Notes: generated by a model from the letters alone, not told the origin. 64,000 nucleotides of DNA from Cardiobacterium sp. Marseille-Q4385 (GCF_916618745.1 NZ_OU745373.1:62001-126000); one strand, 5' to 3'; shown: positions 33,754 through 42,497, counted from the stretch's first letter. A program made the numbers and translations.

Positions 33754-34587
33754 ATGGAATGGCAAAACAATCGTCGCAGTAGCAACGTCGAAGACCGACG
33801 CGGCGGAGGCGCACTCGTCGGCGGCGGCATCGGCCTCGGCGGACTCCTCATCGTCCTCATCGGCTGGGCATTCGGCATCGATCCCGGCACCATGCTTGGC
33901 TTCGTCGAAGGCAGTGGCATCGGCCAAAGCCAGAGCAGCACCGGTAGCGGCAAAGACGACGAAGCCAAACGCTTCCTCGGCGCTGTCCTCGCTTCCACCG
34001 AAGACGTCTGGCAACCCATCTTCCGCCAGTACGGCAAATCCTACCGCGAGCCGACCCTCGTCCTCTTTGAGGGACAGGTGCAATCCGCCTGCGGCATCAG
34101 CAGCAGCGCCACCGGCCCCTTCTACTGCTCCGCCGACCAAAAACTCTACATCGATCCCGCCTTCTACCGCGAAATGCAAAAAATGGGCGCCAGCGGCGAA
34201 TTTGCCTTCGCCTACGTCGTCGCGCACGAAGTCGGCCACCACGTGCAAAACCTGCTCGGCACCCTCGGCCAGGCGCACACACAAATGCGCCGCAGCAACA
34301 AAGCCACTGCCAACCAAATCTCCGTGCGCATCGAACTGCAAGCGGACTGCTACGCCGGCATCTGGGGCAACAAACTCGAAAAATACAGCAAGATCCGTAT
34401 CGACGAAAAAGACATCAGAAACGGCCTGAAAGCCGCCGAAGCCGTCGGCGACGACACCCTGATGCAGCGTGCCGGACAGCGGGTCAACCCCGCCAACTTC
34501 ACCCACGGCAGCTCCGCCGACCGCATGAAATGGCTCAACACCGGCCTGCAATACGGCGAAATCAGCCGCTGCAACACCTTTAACTGA
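33754..34587 (+). CDS. ypfJ: YpfJ family neutral zinc metallopeptidase
   Basis: 277 residues. Short basic N terminus (MEWQNNRRSSNVEDRRG), one membrane segment (about 21-45), then a periplasmic peptidase-like domain with the zinc motif HEVGHHVQN (about 155) and ELQADCYAGIWG as the downstream metal ligand region. FYCSADQKLYIDPAFY and WLNTGLQYG are family marks. Function in the cell is not established. GAGG precedes the ATG. Confidence 0.92.
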   Translation: MEWQNNRRSSNVEDRRGGGALVGGGIGLGGLLIVLIGWAFGIDPGTMLGFVEGSGIGQSQSSTGSGKDDEAKRFLGAVLASTEDVWQPIFRQYGKSYREPTLVLFEGQVQSACGISSSATGPFYCSADQKLYIDPAFYREMQKMGASGEFAFAYVVAHEVGHHVQNLLGTLGQAHTQMRRSNKATANQISVRIELQADCYAGIWGNKLEKYSKIRIDEKDIRNGLKAAEAVGDDTLMQRAGQRVNPANFTHGSSADRMKWLNTGLQYGEISRCNTFN

Positions 34588-34607
34588 GCGCGCAGCGGTC
34601 GGGGGCG

Positions 34608-34639
34608 TGTAGTAACCATACCGGGCGCGGCAGTATAAT
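34608..34639 (+). promoter_or_regulatory. Possible purF promoter (-10 TATAAT)
   Basis: TATAAT at 34634-34639 lies 30 bp before purF; the -35 region (TGTAGT near 34608) is poor. No PurR-like operator is seen. Confidence 0.35.
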
Positions 34640-34668
34640 CCGCGCCCGTCTTAACCAAGGGGAACACC

Positions 34669-36174
34669 ATGTGCGGCATCGTCGGAATCGTCGGCAAACA
34701 CTACGTCAACCAGGCGCTTTATGACGCCCTCACCGTCCTGCAACACCGAGGGCAGGATGCCGCCGGTATCGCCACCTGCGACGAAGACGGGCGCTTTTTC
34801 CTGCACAAAGACAACGGCCTCGTGCGCGATGTCTTCGACGAGCGGGAAATGCGCCGTCTCGTCGGCTGCTTCGGCATCGGCCATGTGCGCTACCCCACCG
34901 CCGGTACCTCCAGCGCCGCCGAAGCACAACCGCTCTACGTCAACTCGCCCTACGGCATCGCCCTCGCCCATAACGGCAACCTCACCAACAGCGACGAACT
35001 CATCCGCGACATCTACGCCAGCGACCTGCGCCACATCAACACCCGCTCCGATTCCGAAGCCCTGCTCAACGTCTTCGCCCACGAACTGCAACGCCAGGCG
35101 CAACTGCGCCCGAACCCGGACGCCATCTTCACCGCCGTCGCTGCCACCCACCGCCGTGTGCGCGGCGCCTACGCCGTCGTCGCCATGATCAGCGGCTACG
35201 GCCTCGTCGCCTTCCGCGACCCGTTCGCCATCCGCCCGCTCATCTACGGCGTGCGCGACGGCGAAGACGGCCTCGAATACATGATTGCCAGCGAATCCGT
35301 CGCCCTCGAATCCCAGGGCTACAGCATCGTGCGCGACCTCGAACCGGGCGAATGCCTCATCATCACCGCCGACGGCAGCGTGCACCACCGCCAGTGTGCG
35401 GATGCGCCGAAACGCGTCCCCTGCATCTTTGAATACGTCTACTTCGCCCGCCCCGATTCCACCATTGACGGTATCAACGTCTATAAAGCCCGCCTGCGTA
35501 TGGGCGAAAAACTCGCCGAACGCATCCGCCGCGAATGGCCGGAACACGACATCGATGTCGTCATCCCCATCCCCGACACCAGCCGCAGCTCGGCCATCCA
35601 GCTCGCTGCGCACCTCGGCGTCAAATACCGCGAAGGCTTTGTGAAAAACCGCTACATCGGCCGCACCTTCATCATGCCCGGACAAAAACAGCGGAAAAAA
35701 TCCGTGCGGCAAAAACTGAACGCGATGACCCTCGAATTTCGCAACAAAAACGTCCTCCTCGTTGACGACTCCATCGTGCGCGGCACCACCAGCGAACAAA
35801 TCATCCAGATGGCGCGCGATGCAGGCGCGAAAAAAGTGTACTTCGCCAGCGCCGCACCGCCGGTACGCTACCCAAACGTCTACGGCATCGACATGCCGAC
35901 GCATAGCGAACTCATCGCCTACAAACTCGAAGAAAACGAAGTTGCCGCCGCCATCGGCGCCGACCGCGTCATCTACCAGACCCTGCCCGACCTCATCGAC
36001 GCCTGCATGGACACCAAATACAGCCTGCCGCAAGACTTCGACTGCTCCGTCTTCAACGGCTGCTACATCACTGGCGACATCGACGACGCCTACCTCGCCC
36101 GCCTCGAAGAAGCGCGCCGCGACAACAAAGCCTCGCGCAAGACGCCGATGGAAGCTGTCGCGGAACAAAATTAG
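34669..36174 (+). CDS. purF: PurF, amidophosphoribosyltransferase
   Basis: 501 residues. First committed step of purine synthesis: PRPP plus glutamine to phosphoribosylamine. Nucleophile Cys2 in MCGIVGIVG, LQHRGQDAAGI, GIGHVRYPTAGTSS and AHNGNLTN form the glutamine domain. FVKNRYIGRTFI and the PRPP loop VLLVDDSIVRGTTS form the second. No N-terminal propeptide. AAGGGG precedes the ATG. The following HicB gene starts 10 bp later. Confidence 0.97.
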   Translation: MCGIVGIVGKHYVNQALYDALTVLQHRGQDAAGIATCDEDGRFFLHKDNGLVRDVFDEREMRRLVGCFGIGHVRYPTAGTSSAAEAQPLYVNSPYGIALAHNGNLTNSDELIRDIYASDLRHINTRSDSEALLNVFAHELQRQAQLRPNPDAIFTAVAATHRRVRGAYAVVAMISGYGLVAFRDPFAIRPLIYGVRDGEDGLEYMIASESVALESQGYSIVRDLEPGECLIITADGSVHHRQCADAPKRVPCIFEYVYFARPDSTIDGINVYKARLRMGEKLAERIRREWPEHDIDVVIPIPDTSRSSAIQLAAHLGVKYREGFVKNRYIGRTFIMPGQKQRKKSVRQKLNAMTLEFRNKNVLLVDDSIVRGTTSEQIIQMARDAGAKKVYFASAAPPVRYPNVYGIDMPTHSELIAYKLEENEVAAAIGADRVIYQTLPDLIDACMDTKYSLPQDFDCSVFNGCYITGDIDDAYLARLEEARRDNKASRKTPMEAVAEQN

Positions 36175-36184
36175 GAGTTATTCA

Positions 36185-36472
36185 ATGAATACCAAAACAT
36201 ATTTTTTACAAAACCAGCATCCGGAGAATCCGGCAAAGTCTTTTACTGTGGACATTATTCGTGACAGGGAAAGTAGTGGACTGACCGCTGTCTGCGAACC
36301 TCTCGGCATCGTTACCGAAGCAGAAAACTACGAAGCATTGATTAAGCGCGTATGGGCTGTTGCACCAGAAATGTATGAATTGTGTGGATATGGCACAGTA
36401 GATGACAACTTCCGCCTAACCTTTCAAGAGACCCTGGAAGGACAGGAAGTCCGTTTATACGAGGCGCTTTGA
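36185..36472 (+). CDS. HicB-like antitoxin with DUF1902 domain
   Basis: 95 residues. FTVDIIRDRESSGLTAVCEP, LGIVTEAENYEALIKRVWAV and APEMYEL follow DUF1902, a partial RNase H-like HicB fold that serves as antitoxin to HicA. AGGAG overlaps the purF stop. The stop overlaps the start of hicA by one base (TGATG), so the two are coupled. Order is antitoxin first, the reverse of classic hicAB. GC is lower than in purF and dld around it, suggesting insertion. Confidence 0.82.
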   Translation: MNTKTYFLQNQHPENPAKSFTVDIIRDRESSGLTAVCEPLGIVTEAENYEALIKRVWAVAPEMYELCGYGTVDDNFRLTFQETLEGQEVRLYEAL

Positions 36473-36669
36473 TGGGGCGCGGATACTATGACCAAATAAA
36501 AGGACTGTTGCTCGCACACGGTTGCAGACTTATACGGCAAGGCAAAGGCAGTCATGAAATATGGGAAAGCCCTAATCGCCAACGACCATTCACCCTGTCT
36601 GTAACCGTTGATAAGCGTAGTACCGCTAATGCCATCTTGAAACAAGCTGGTATCAATAAAAAACTCTAA
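36472..36669 (+). CDS. hicA: HicA-like mRNA interferase toxin
   Basis: 65 residues. Double-stranded RNA-binding-like HicA fold: YYDQIKGLLLAHGCRLIRQG, then KGSHEIWESP with the catalytic His28, TVDKRSTANAILKQAGI at the end. HicA cleaves mRNA in a ribosome-independent way and is blocked by HicB. Coupled to the DUF1902 gene. Confidence 0.88.
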   Translation: MGRGYYDQIKGLLLAHGCRLIRQGKGSHEIWESPNRQRPFTLSVTVDKRSTANAILKQAGINKKL

Positions 36670-36682
36670 AACAAAAATCACC

Positions 36683-37147
36683 ATGCGCCTGCATTACTCC
36701 CAATACGCAACTGCCACCTACCAGGCACTGCTCGCCCTCGAAGCCAGCCTCAAACTGGATAACCCCCTCAAAGACCTCATCAAAATCCGCGTCTCGCAAA
36801 TCAACGGCTGCGTCTTCTGCGTTGATATGCACGTCAAAGAAGCCAAACTGCACGGTGAGCGCGAACTGCGTCTCTACCACCTGCCCGTCTGGCGCGAATC
36901 CGCCCTGTTCAATGACAAAGAGCGCGCCGCGCTGCAATGGGCGGAAACCCTCACCCGCCTGGCTGACCACCATGTCAGCGATGCCGATTACGCTGCCGTG
37001 CGCGCCCATTTCGACGAAGAAGAACTGGTCGCCCTCACCCACGTCATCAACACCATCAACACCTGGAACCGCCTCAACGCCGCCTTCGCTACCCCCGCCG
37101 GGGGGATGGACAACATCATGGGGCTGGACAAGGCAGGACTGAAATAA
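36683..37147 (+). CDS. AhpD/carboxymuconolactone decarboxylase-like peroxidase
   Basis: 154 residues. The redox CxxC with proton-relay His is in NGCVFCVDMH (Cys43, Cys46, His50), preceded by a helix LIKIRVSQI, as in AhpD-like alkylhydroperoxidases. FDEEELVALTHVINTINTWN followed by RLNAAF completes the helical fold. Probably reduces peroxides using thiols. No clear Shine-Dalgarno; it starts 13 bp after hicA. Confidence 0.9.
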   Translation: MRLHYSQYATATYQALLALEASLKLDNPLKDLIKIRVSQINGCVFCVDMHVKEAKLHGERELRLYHLPVWRESALFNDKERAALQWAETLTRLADHHVSDADYAAVRAHFDEEELVALTHVINTINTWNRLNAAFATPAGGMDNIMGLDKAGLK

Positions 37148-37170
37148 CCCCACCGCAACAGGAATCTCCC

Positions 37171-38898
37171 ATGAAAAAACCAACCGCCAACCACCCTGCC
37201 CTCGCCGACTTCCGCACCATCGTTGGCAAACGCCACACCATCACCGATCCGGCAAAAACCGTGCCCTACCGCAAAGGCATCCGCTACGGCGAAGGCGACG
37301 TGCTTGCCGTTGTCCAGCCACAAACCCTCTACCAACTCTGGCAAATCGCCGAAACCTGCGTTGCGCACGACCTCATCATCATCATGCAGGCGAGCAACAC
37401 CGGCCTCACCGGCGGTTCCTCCCCCTACGGCGACTACGACCGCCCTGTCGTCCTCGTCTCCACGCGCCGCCTGAAAGGCATCCGCCTCATCGAAAACGGC
37501 GAACAGGCCATCGCCCTGCCTGGCTCCACCCTCTACGAACTCGAAGACGCCCTTGCCGCCATTGGCCGCGAACCGCACAGCGTCATCGGTTCCTCCTGCA
37601 TTGGCGCCTCCATCATTGGCGGCATCTGCAACAACAGCGGCGGCGCGCTCATCCATCGCGGCCCCGCCTACACCGAAATGGCCGCCTACGCCCGCCTGAA
37701 CGAAAACGGCGAACTCGAACTCATCAACCACCTCGGCCTTGACCTCGGCAGCCACCCCGAAGCCCTGCTCAACCGCCTGCAAAACGGCGACTACACGGAC
37801 GCTGACATCCAGCCCGCCAGTGGCCAAACCTCCGACCACGAATACCAGACCCGCGTGCGCGACATCGACGCCGACACCCCCGCGCGCTACAACAACGACG
37901 GCCGCCGCCTCTTTGAGGCCTCCGGCTCGGCAGGCCGCCTCATCGTCTTCGCCGTGCGCATCGACACCTTTGCCAAACCCGCGCGCCAACAAACCTACTA
38001 CATCGGCGCCCACGACCCCGACACCCTCACCGAGCTGCGCCGCCACATCCTCGGCACCTTCAAAAACCTGCCCGTTTCCGGCGAATACATGCACCGCGAC
38101 TGCTACGACATCGCCGAACGCTACGGCCGCGACACCTACCTCGTCATCGACCGCCTTGGCAGCAAACACATCCCGCGCTTCTTCCGCTGGAAAAACACCT
38201 TTGACCGCTGGGCGGCCAAACTGCACCTGCCGACGGCAAGCAGCGACCGCCTGATTCAGTGCATCACCGACGCCCTGCCCTCGCACCTGCCCGCCTTCAT
38301 GCGCGACATGCACCAAAAATACGAACACCACCTCATCCTGAAAATGGCTGATGGCGGTGTGGACGAAGCCGCCGCCTACCTCGACGAATACTTTAGCGCC
38401 CACCCCGAACGCGGCGCCTACTACGCCTGCAACGGCGCCGAAGGCGCACAGGCGACCCTGCACCGCTTCGCTGCTGCCGGCGCCGCAAACCGCTACCACG
38501 CCGTGCACGGCAAACAAGTCGGCGACCTGCTCGCACTCGACATCGCCCTGCGCCGCAACGAACGCGACTGGTTCGAACGCCTGCCACCGGAAATCGACCA
38601 GTACATCGCGCACAAACTCTACTACGGCCACTTCTTCTGCCATGTCATGCACCAGGACTACATCCTCAAACCCGGCACTGACGCCGCTGCCGTCAAACAC
38701 CTGCTGCTTGACTACCTCGACGGCAAAGGCGCGGAATACCCGGCAGAACACAACGTCGGCCACCTCTACCACGCCAAAGAAGCGCTGGCAGACTTCTACC
38801 GCGCACAAGACCCGACCAACAGCCTCAACCCCGGCATCGGCAAGACCACGAAGAAAAAACACTGGGCGGCAGACGGCTGCGGCTGCGGCGGACACTGA
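37171..38898 (+). CDS. dld: Dld, quinone-dependent D-lactate dehydrogenase
   Basis: 575 residues. Peripheral inner-membrane FAD enzyme oxidising D-lactate to pyruvate and passing electrons to quinone. The FAD domain has YGEGDVLAVVQPQTLYQLWQ, IMQASNTGLTGGSSP, IGSSCIGASIIGGICNNSGG, and the C-terminal domain has EYPAEHNVGHLY and DPTNSLNPGIGKT. It ends in a Cys-rich GCGCGGH tail, similar to some homologues. AGGAA precedes the ATG. Confidence 0.95.
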   Translation: MKKPTANHPALADFRTIVGKRHTITDPAKTVPYRKGIRYGEGDVLAVVQPQTLYQLWQIAETCVAHDLIIIMQASNTGLTGGSSPYGDYDRPVVLVSTRRLKGIRLIENGEQAIALPGSTLYELEDALAAIGREPHSVIGSSCIGASIIGGICNNSGGALIHRGPAYTEMAAYARLNENGELELINHLGLDLGSHPEALLNRLQNGDYTDADIQPASGQTSDHEYQTRVRDIDADTPARYNNDGRRLFEASGSAGRLIVFAVRIDTFAKPARQQTYYIGAHDPDTLTELRRHILGTFKNLPVSGEYMHRDCYDIAERYGRDTYLVIDRLGSKHIPRFFRWKNTFDRWAAKLHLPTASSDRLIQCITDALPSHLPAFMRDMHQKYEHHLILKMADGGVDEAAAYLDEYFSAHPERGAYYACNGAEGAQATLHRFAAAGAANRYHAVHGKQVGDLLALDIALRRNERDWFERLPPEIDQYIAHKLYYGHFFCHVMHQDYILKPGTDAAAVKHLLLDYLDGKGAEYPAEHNVGHLYHAKEALADFYRAQDPTNSLNPGIGKTTKKKHWAADGCGCGGH

Positions 38899-38950
38899 AC
38901 CAACCTACCAAAAGCCGGACACGATCCGGCTTTACTTCACCCTGAAGGCT

Positions 38951-39045
38951 GTCAAGCGGGATAAATACGGGCTTCCCGAACGCCGACCAAGCATCCGAAT
39001 GCCCTCCCCTGCTTGCGGGGAAGGGTCAGAGTGGGGGTGTTCGTC
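38951..39045. repeat. 25-bp unit followed by GC-rich hairpin
   Basis: A single unit TCAAGCGGGATAAATACGGG (38952) is followed by a hairpin of the CCCTCCCC...GGGGAAGGG type (39003-39025). They open the 869-bp gene-free stretch 38899-39767, which is almost wholly repeats. Confidence 0.55.
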
Positions 39046-39066
39046 CGTAGGGCGAAAAATGCCCGC

Positions 39067-39266
39067 CAAGCGGGATAAATCCTGGGTTCGCAAACCGCCG
39101 CCAAGCGGGACAAACACTGGGCTCACAAATTGCCGCCAAGCGGGATAAATGCTGGGTTCGCAAACTGCTGCCAAGCGGGATAAACACTGGGTTCGTGGGT
39201 AGCCGTCAAGCGGGATAAACACTGTGCTCGCAAACTGCCGTCAAGCGGGATAAATCCTAGTTTTTT
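39067..39266 (-). repeat. Six-copy array with 35-bp period
   Basis: CAAGCGGGATAAA-type cores start at 39067, 39102, 39137, 39172, 39207 and 39242: a fixed 35-bp step. Each unit is the 25-bp unit plus a 10-bp spacer close to AAACTGCCGC, itself conserved (one spacer is GGGTAGCCGT). Because the spacers are alike this is a tandem repeat, not a CRISPR. Listed on the minus strand by the arbitrary convention that CGCTTGG is plus. Confidence 0.85.
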
Positions 39267-39298
39267 ATTCCCCCCTTCCGGCCTTCGGCCACCTTCCC

Positions 39299-39345
39299 GG
39301 GTACCCATGAAAAAAATGCGAGCATTTTTTCATGGGAGCCCCGTC
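39299..39345. mobile_element. Inserted hairpin module, copy 1 (47 bp)
   Basis: Compared with the duplicate copy at about 39490, this block is an insertion. It starts GGGTACCCATG, contains a near-perfect palindrome CCCATGAAAAAAATGC / GCATTTTTTCATGGG (39304-39336) and ends AGCCCCGTC. A similar module is at 53388-53431. No coding capacity; mobility is inferred from the empty-site comparison. Confidence 0.55.
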
Positions 39346-39400
39346 CCCCGCAAGCGGTGGAAGGGATTATTTCGTGCAAGATTTGGAATTTAGCGTGTGC

Positions 39401-39461
39401 CAAGCGGGATAAACACTGGGTTCGTGGGTAGCCGTCAAGCGGGATAAATCCTGGTTTTTTA
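39401..39461 (-). repeat. Two units, 35-bp period
   Basis: CAAGCGGGATAAA at 39401 and 39436, with spacer GGGTAGCCGT as in one unit of the main array. Confidence 0.8.
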
Positions 39462-39647
39462 TTCCCCCTTCCGGCCTTCGGCCACCTTCCCCCGCAAGCG
39501 GGGGAAGGGATTATTTCGTGCAAGATTTGGGATTTATAGCTAATCATCTTATTTTTTCATACGACATTTACGCCAATCTTTCCGCATTTGCGCAAGATTC
39601 AGGGAAGATTTGTATGAAGGATTAAGAGCATTGGCTATAGCGTGTGC

Positions 39648-39707
39648 CAAGCGGGATAAAACCTGGGCTCGCAAACTGCCGCCAAGCGGGATAAATCCTG
39701 GCTTTCC
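39648..39707 (-). repeat. Two units, 35-bp period
   Basis: CAAGCGGGATAAA at 39648 and 39683, spacer AAACTGCCGC, directly before the clpA terminator. Confidence 0.8.
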
Positions 39708-39726
39708 GGACTCGTCGCAAGGTTAT

Positions 39727-39755
39727 GAAAAAGCCCCCGTTATGCGGGGGCTTGG
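39727..39755 (-). terminator. Terminator after clpA
   Basis: Stem AAGCCCCC / GGGGGCTT (39731-39753) with A-tract on its left, giving a U-tract for minus-strand transcripts. Confidence 0.8.
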
Positions 39756-39767
39756 TGTGTTGCAGAT

Positions 39768-42053
39768 TTACAGTTCCGGCAGGCTTTTTTCTTGCGGTGC
39801 CGGGGTTTCGGCAGTAATGACCAGCGCCGGTGCATCGTCGCGGATGGTCACGTCCACATGGCCGCCGTTCTCGGCTAGTTCGCCGAAGAGCAGTTGTTCG
39901 GCCAGCGGCTGTTTGATGTGTTTCTGGATAAGGCGGGCCATCGGTCGTGCGCCCATTTTTGGGTCGTAGCCGTGTTTGGCCAGCCAGTCTTTGGCGCTTT
40001 CTTCGAGGCTGATGCTGACGTGTTTGTCTTCCAGCTGTTGTTCGAGTTCGATGATGAATTTGTCGATGACGTGACGAATGGCTTCGTTACCCAGCGGGGC
40101 AAAGCGGATGATGGCGTCCAGGCGGTTCCTGAATTCGGGGGTGAAATGGCGTTTGACGGCGGCTTCGGCCTGGGCGTCGCTGCTTTCTTTGTTGTTCGCG
40201 GCGGCGAAGCCGATGCGGTTTTTTTCCATTTCGAAGGCGCCGACGTTGCTGGTGAGGATGATGATGAGGTTGCGGCAGTTGATTTCGCGCCCGGTCGCAT
40301 CGGTCACCATGCCGTGGTCCATGATTTGCAGCAGCAGGTTCATGATATCGGGGTGGGCTTTTTCGATTTCGTCCAAAAGCAGCACGGCATGCGGGTTTTT
40401 CTGGATCTGGTTGGTGAGCAGGCCTGCCTGTTCGTGGCCAACGTAGCCGGGCGGGGCGCCGATAAGGCGGCTGACGGTATGCGCTTCCATGTATTCGCTC
40501 ATGTCGAAGCGCAGCAGTTTGATGCCGAGGACGTGCGCGAGTTGGCGGCAGACTTCGGTTTTGCCGACGCCGGTCGGACCGGTAAAGAGGAAGCTGCCGA
40601 TGGGTTTTTCGTTATCTCGCAGGCCGGCGCGGCTCAGTTTGATGGCGGCAGCGAGGTGTTCGATGGCGTCGTCCTGGCCGAAGACGACGGTTTTCAGGTC
40701 GCGTTCGAGGGTTTTGAGCTGGTTGCGGTCGTCTTTGTTGACGCTTTTTTCCGGGATGCGCGCGACACTGGCGATGAGTTTTTCAATGGTGAGGGCGTCA
40801 ATGGTGTCGCCGCGTTCGGCTTCGGGGATGAGGTGCTGGCGCGCGCCGGCTTCGTCGATGAGATCGATGGCTTTGTCCGGCAGGCGGCGGTCGTTGATGT
40901 AGCGGTCGGAGAGGCGCACGGCGGCTTCGATGGCTTCCATGCTGTAGCGGATGTGGTGGAAGTCTTCGTAGCGCGGCACGAGACCTTGCAGGATGGCGAT
41001 GGCGTCGTCAATGGCGGGTTCGACGATGTCCACTTTCTGGAAGCGGCGGGCCAGCGCGTGGTCTTTTTCGAAGATTTGCCGGTATTCTTTGTCGGTGGTG
41101 GCGCCGATGCAGCGCAGTTCGCCATTCGCCAGCGCCGGTTTGATGAGGTTGGAGGCGTCCATGCTGCTGCTGTTTGCCGAGCCCGCGCCGATGATGGTGT
41201 GGATTTCGTCGATAAAGAGGATGGCGTCGGGGATGGCGCGCAGTTCTTTGAGCAGGGCTTTGATGCGGTTTTCGAAGTCGCCCCGGTATTTGGTGCCGGC
41301 GAGCAGCGAGCCGATGTCGAGGCTGTAGATGGTGGCGTTTTTGAGGATGGGCGGCACGTCGCCTTCGACGATGGCTTTGGCAAGGCCTTCGGCGATGGCG
41401 GTTTTGCCCACGCCCGCTTCGCCGACGAGGATGGGGTTGTTTTTGCGGCGGCGGCAGAGGGTCTGGATGGTGCGCTCGATTTCGCGACTGCGCCCAATGA
41501 GCGGGTCGATGCGGCCTTCCTGGGCGCGCTGGTTGAGGTTGTTGGTGAATTCGCTTATGGCAGATTTGCGCGGCCCTTCGTTTTCTTCGCCTTCTTTCGC
41601 TTCTTCGCTTTCTTTGGCAGGCTGGGCGCCGCCGTGGGTGATGTAGTTGACGAGGTCGAGGCGTTCAACTTCTTGTTGGCGCAGGAAGTAGGCGGCGTAG
41701 CTGTCGCGTTCGCTGATGATGGCGACAAGCGCGTTCAGGCAGCTGACTTCCTGTTTGCCGGCGTTGCGCGCGTGCAGCACGGCGCGCTGGATCATGCGCT
41801 GGAAGGCGGTGGTCGGCTGGGTAACGCGGCCACTGTTGTCCTGCGGGAATTGCGGGCAGTGTTCGTTCAGGTATTTGTTGAGTTGTTCGCGCAGTTTGGC
41901 GAGGTCCACGCCGAAGGTGAGCAAGGCGTCGACGACGCTGCGTTCGTCCAAGAGCGCGAGCAGCAGGTGTTCGAGGGTGAGAAATTCGTGGTTGGCGCTT
42001 TGCGCGCTGTGATAAGCGCGGTCAACGGCTTTTTCCAGGGCGGTGGATAGCAT
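39768..42053 (-). CDS. clpA: ClpA, ATPase subunit of ClpAP
   Basis: 761 residues. AAA+ unfoldase feeding ClpP. N-terminal Clp repeat domain (1-~145) starts MLSTALEKAVDRAYHSAQSA; first ATPase has GEAGVGKTAIAEGLA (about 212) and second GPTGVGKTEVCRQLA (about 495), each with Walker B and arginine fingers. An IGL ClpP-binding loop is expected near 610; the text there is KNRIGFAAA, so the loop reads IGF. GGAGAA precedes the ATG. It follows clpS by 18 bp. Confidence 0.97.
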   Translation of the reverse strand: MLSTALEKAVDRAYHSAQSANHEFLTLEHLLLALLDERSVVDALLTFGVDLAKLREQLNKYLNEHCPQFPQDNSGRVTQPTTAFQRMIQRAVLHARNAGKQEVSCLNALVAIISERDSYAAYFLRQQEVERLDLVNYITHGGAQPAKESEEAKEGEENEGPRKSAISEFTNNLNQRAQEGRIDPLIGRSREIERTIQTLCRRRKNNPILVGEAGVGKTAIAEGLAKAIVEGDVPPILKNATIYSLDIGSLLAGTKYRGDFENRIKALLKELRAIPDAILFIDEIHTIIGAGSANSSSMDASNLIKPALANGELRCIGATTDKEYRQIFEKDHALARRFQKVDIVEPAIDDAIAILQGLVPRYEDFHHIRYSMEAIEAAVRLSDRYINDRRLPDKAIDLIDEAGARQHLIPEAERGDTIDALTIEKLIASVARIPEKSVNKDDRNQLKTLERDLKTVVFGQDDAIEHLAAAIKLSRAGLRDNEKPIGSFLFTGPTGVGKTEVCRQLAHVLGIKLLRFDMSEYMEAHTVSRLIGAPPGYVGHEQAGLLTNQIQKNPHAVLLLDEIEKAHPDIMNLLLQIMDHGMVTDATGREINCRNLIIILTSNVGAFEMEKNRIGFAAANNKESSDAQAEAAVKRHFTPEFRNRLDAIIRFAPLGNEAIRHVIDKFIIELEQQLEDKHVSISLEESAKDWLAKHGYDPKMGARPMARLIQKHIKQPLAEQLLFGELAENGGHVDVTIRDDAPALVITAETPAPQEKSLPEL

Positions 42054-42071
42054 GGGGTTTCTCCTTCTCCT

Positions 42072-42386
42072 TTAATGGGGTCGCAGCACGCACAGTAGCG
42101 GGAAGTTGTGACTGCGCGCGTGTTCAATGACTTGGTTGACTTTGCTTTCGGCAATTTCATACGGGTAGATACCGCAAACGCCGCTGCCTTTTTCGTGCAC
42201 TTGCCACATGATGTTTTCGGCTTCGGTGTAGTTTTTGCGGAAGAAACGCATCAGCACATCAATAACAAATTCCATCGTGGTGTAATCGTCGTTCAGGAGG
42301 ACAACTTCAAACAGGCGGGGTTCGTCGAGTTCAGGGTCGGCGGTCAGGGTGTCGGTATCGGTATCAAAATCGTGTTGGGGGCTCAT
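42072..42386 (-). CDS. clpS: ClpS, ClpA adaptor for N-end rule substrates
   Basis: 104 residues. Flexible acidic N terminus, then the core EVVLLNDDYTTMEFVIDVLM, RFFRKNYTEAENIMWQVHEK and GSGVCGIYPYEIAESKV. The binding-pocket residues N-D-D and the Met/Val gate are visible. The ATG at 42386 is the usual start. First gene of clpS-clpA, divergent from the M61 peptidase gene. Confidence 0.95.
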   Translation of the reverse strand: MSPQHDFDTDTDTLTADPELDEPRLFEVVLLNDDYTTMEFVIDVLMRFFRKNYTEAENIMWQVHEKGSGVCGIYPYEIAESKVNQVIEHARSHNFPLLCVLRPH

Positions 42387-42497
42387 GGCAATTCTTCGGG
42401 AAGACTGGCGCAGACATGGCGGCGGCAGGGCTTTTTTCAAGCCGCAGATAGCGCAAATGGTAAGATAACGCAGCTTAACTTCGCTTCTGAGGTCATT

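Larger units (their letters stand above)
39242..39540. repeat. Segmental duplication within the gap
   Basis: The block TCAAGCGGGATAAATCCT...TTTTTTATTCCCC, CTTCCGGCCTTCGGCCACCT, ...GGAAGGGATTATTTCGTGCA occurs twice, at 39241-39388 and 39435-39534. The first copy carries the extra hairpin at 39299-39345 that the second lacks. Confidence 0.8.

Noticed and set aside
39067..39266. CRISPR array
   Set aside because: The period is regular but the spacers are the same sequence, only 10 bp long, and no cas gene is present. It is a tandem repeat.
39894..42050. 718-codon plus-strand open frame
   Set aside because: It is antisense to clpA, whose domains are complete. Long antisense frames are common in this high-GC sequence and its protein has no recognisable motif.
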